A stretch of DNA of 64,000 bases from Pseudomonas bananamidigenes (GTDB lineage: Bacteria > Pseudomonadota > Gammaproteobacteria > Pseudomonadales > Pseudomonadaceae): positions 1 to 64,000 of the forward strand of contig NZ_LRUN01000053.1 in NCBI RefSeq assembly GCF_001679645.1. The letters run 5' to 3'. The translations under genes were made by a program, and so were the position numbers. Each line of letters opens with the position of its first letter. The first letter of the stretch is position 1. The notes beneath the pieces were generated by a model, which saw only the letters and a program-made list of their open reading frames with translations, did not search any database and was not told the DNA's origin. This document shows positions 63,080-64,000 of this stretch, in pieces.

Positions 63080-63928
63080 TCATTTGAATTCGACAGGGAA
63101 ACCGATGGCAGGCGATGGCAGATCGACGCCGAACCATTGCTTGAAGGATGCCGCGTAAGTCGGAAACTCAACACCGGTCATGGCTTCATGCAGGGTGGTG
63201 TTGACGAAGTTCAGCCAGTCCTGATCGCCACGCTTGACGGCGCAGGCGTAGGTCTGCGGGCTCCAGGCGTACGTCGGGCTGCGATAGCGGCCCGGGTTCT
63301 GCACCATCAGGTATTTGACCGAAGACTGGTCGGTGGCGGCGGCATCGGCGCGGCCGGAGTTCACGGCCTGATACATCAGATCAACGCTGTCGTATTGATC
63401 GACCTTGGCCTTGGGCAGCGCCTGATGCACCAGTTCCTCGGCGTACACGTTTTGCAGCACCGCCACAGTCACGCTGTCGCCGGCAGCCTGCAGGTCTTCG
63501 ATTTCCTTGTATTTGCTGTTGTTCGGCAGCAGCAGGCCGACGCCTTCACGGTAGTACGGCAGGGTAAACGCCACTTGCTGCGCGCGGCTGGCGGTGACGG
63601 TGATGAACTGGCAGCTCATGTCGACCTTGTCGGTCAGCAGATTGGGAATCCGTGCATCGGACGACTGCACCACGAACTCGACCTTGCTCGGGTCGTTGAA
63701 CAGACCTTTGGCCACCATCCTGGCGATGTCGATATCAAAGCCCTGCAACTTGCCGTCCGCGCCCTGGAAGTGCCATGGCGCGTTGGTGCTGCCGGTGCCC
63801 ACAATCAGTTTTCCACGGGCCAGGACGCTGTCGAGCTTGCTTTCGGCCGCCTGGGCCATGCCCATGACAGAGGACGAAGCCGCGAGAACAAAAACACACG
63901 TTTTGAACAAGGAAGGTCGGCGATGCAT
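63080..63928 (-). CDS. Periplasmic solute-binding protein of the amino acid ABC importer
   Basis: This 282-residue family 3 binding protein has a Sec signal ending near GMAQA (about residue 28). The mature part begins AESKLDSVLARGKLIVGTGSTNAPWHFQ and contains the ligand-binding core FDIDIARMVAKGLF and YYREGVGLLL. ATG 63928 has GGAG eight bases upstream; a GTG three codons earlier overlaps it. The ligand is probably a polar amino acid or amino sugar acid such as D-glucosaminate, judged from neighbours. Confidence 0.9.
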   Translation of the reverse strand: MHRRPSLFKTCVFVLAASSSVMGMAQAAESKLDSVLARGKLIVGTGSTNAPWHFQGADGKLQGFDIDIARMVAKGLFNDPSKVEFVVQSSDARIPNLLTDKVDMSCQFITVTASRAQQVAFTLPYYREGVGLLLPNNSKYKEIEDLQAAGDSVTVAVLQNVYAEELVHQALPKAKVDQYDSVDLMYQAVNSGRADAAATDQSSVKYLMVQNPGRYRSPTYAWSPQTYACAVKRGDQDWLNFVNTTLHEAMTGVEFPTYAASFKQWFGVDLPSPAIGFPVEFK

Positions 63929-64000
63929 GGCAAGCACTCCAGGAAGTTGTTTATTCCGCTATACCGGAACTTGGTTTGTTACTACGGAATAGACAGCAGA

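Overview
The window reads as chromosome of a fluorescent Pseudomonas (P. fluorescens group). Supporting signs are a near-canonical GacA with its TTG start in a gacA-uvrC-pgsA-tRNA(Gly-Cys-Leu) block, an MvaT-family (H-NS-like) nucleoid protein, hpd next to rarD, galU-gor, high-GC codon use throughout, and typical P. fluorescens REP palindromes. Most of it is core chromosome. The accessory or unusual spots are small and spread out.

Layout: 0-10.3 kb holds rarD, hpd, an EamA exporter with a divergent LysR regulator, a CSS-EAL phosphodiesterase, an MvaT-family gene, gloA, ahpF and ahpC. 10.3-14.8 kb has a divergent tyrosine recombinase / KfrA-like coiled-coil pair that looks like the TnpS/TnpT cointegrate-resolution module of Tn4651-type transposons but has no transposase beside it, followed by gor and galU. 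15-20 kb holds small hypothetical genes and lipoproteins, then a DNA alkylation-repair block (2OG-Fe(II) oxygenase, alkB, ada). Each of its two transcription units is preceded by an Ada box at the same distance from a -10-like hexamer. 20-28 kb: acuI, a nitronate monooxygenase, modABC behind a ModE-type palindrome, topoisomerase IB and an ABC-F protein. 28.2-33.1 kb: a small ORF, a decayed aldehyde dehydrogenase fragment, three tRNAs, pgsA, uvrC, gacA and a GNAT gene.

33.3-34.8 kb is the most interesting regulatory region. A DAHP synthase gene is preceded by two tandem short ORFs, each with its own ribosome binding site and each rich in Phe/Tyr/Trp codons. A strong intrinsic terminator lies between them. 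This looks like a double aromatic-amino-acid attenuator. 34.9-37.2 kb has a three-repeat protein of unknown role and a lipase. 37.3-43.3 kb: a parvulin and a yejABEF peptide/microcin-C-type ABC transporter whose yejF carries a one-base frameshift.

43.3-49.2 kb is a 3-hydroxybutyrate catabolic unit: a sigma-54 activator, a GntP permease, bdhA and acetoacetyl-CoA synthetase. It has a -24/-12 promoter and three copies of a 22-bp palindromic site, two of them separated by a REPIN. 49.2-53.0 kb encodes a 1262-residue putative toxin ending in an aspzincin-like HExxH...TDDxxY motif. 53-57.3 kb: pilU, a hybrid PAS kinase and a second parvulin. 57.3-64 kb is a catabolic operon (ABC importer, RidA, IclR regulator, PLP deaminase/dehydratase, KDG kinase) that fits D-glucosaminate use. 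Its deaminase gene is split by another one-base deletion. Both frameshifts look like loss of one G from a short G run, so consensus errors must be excluded before they are called real.
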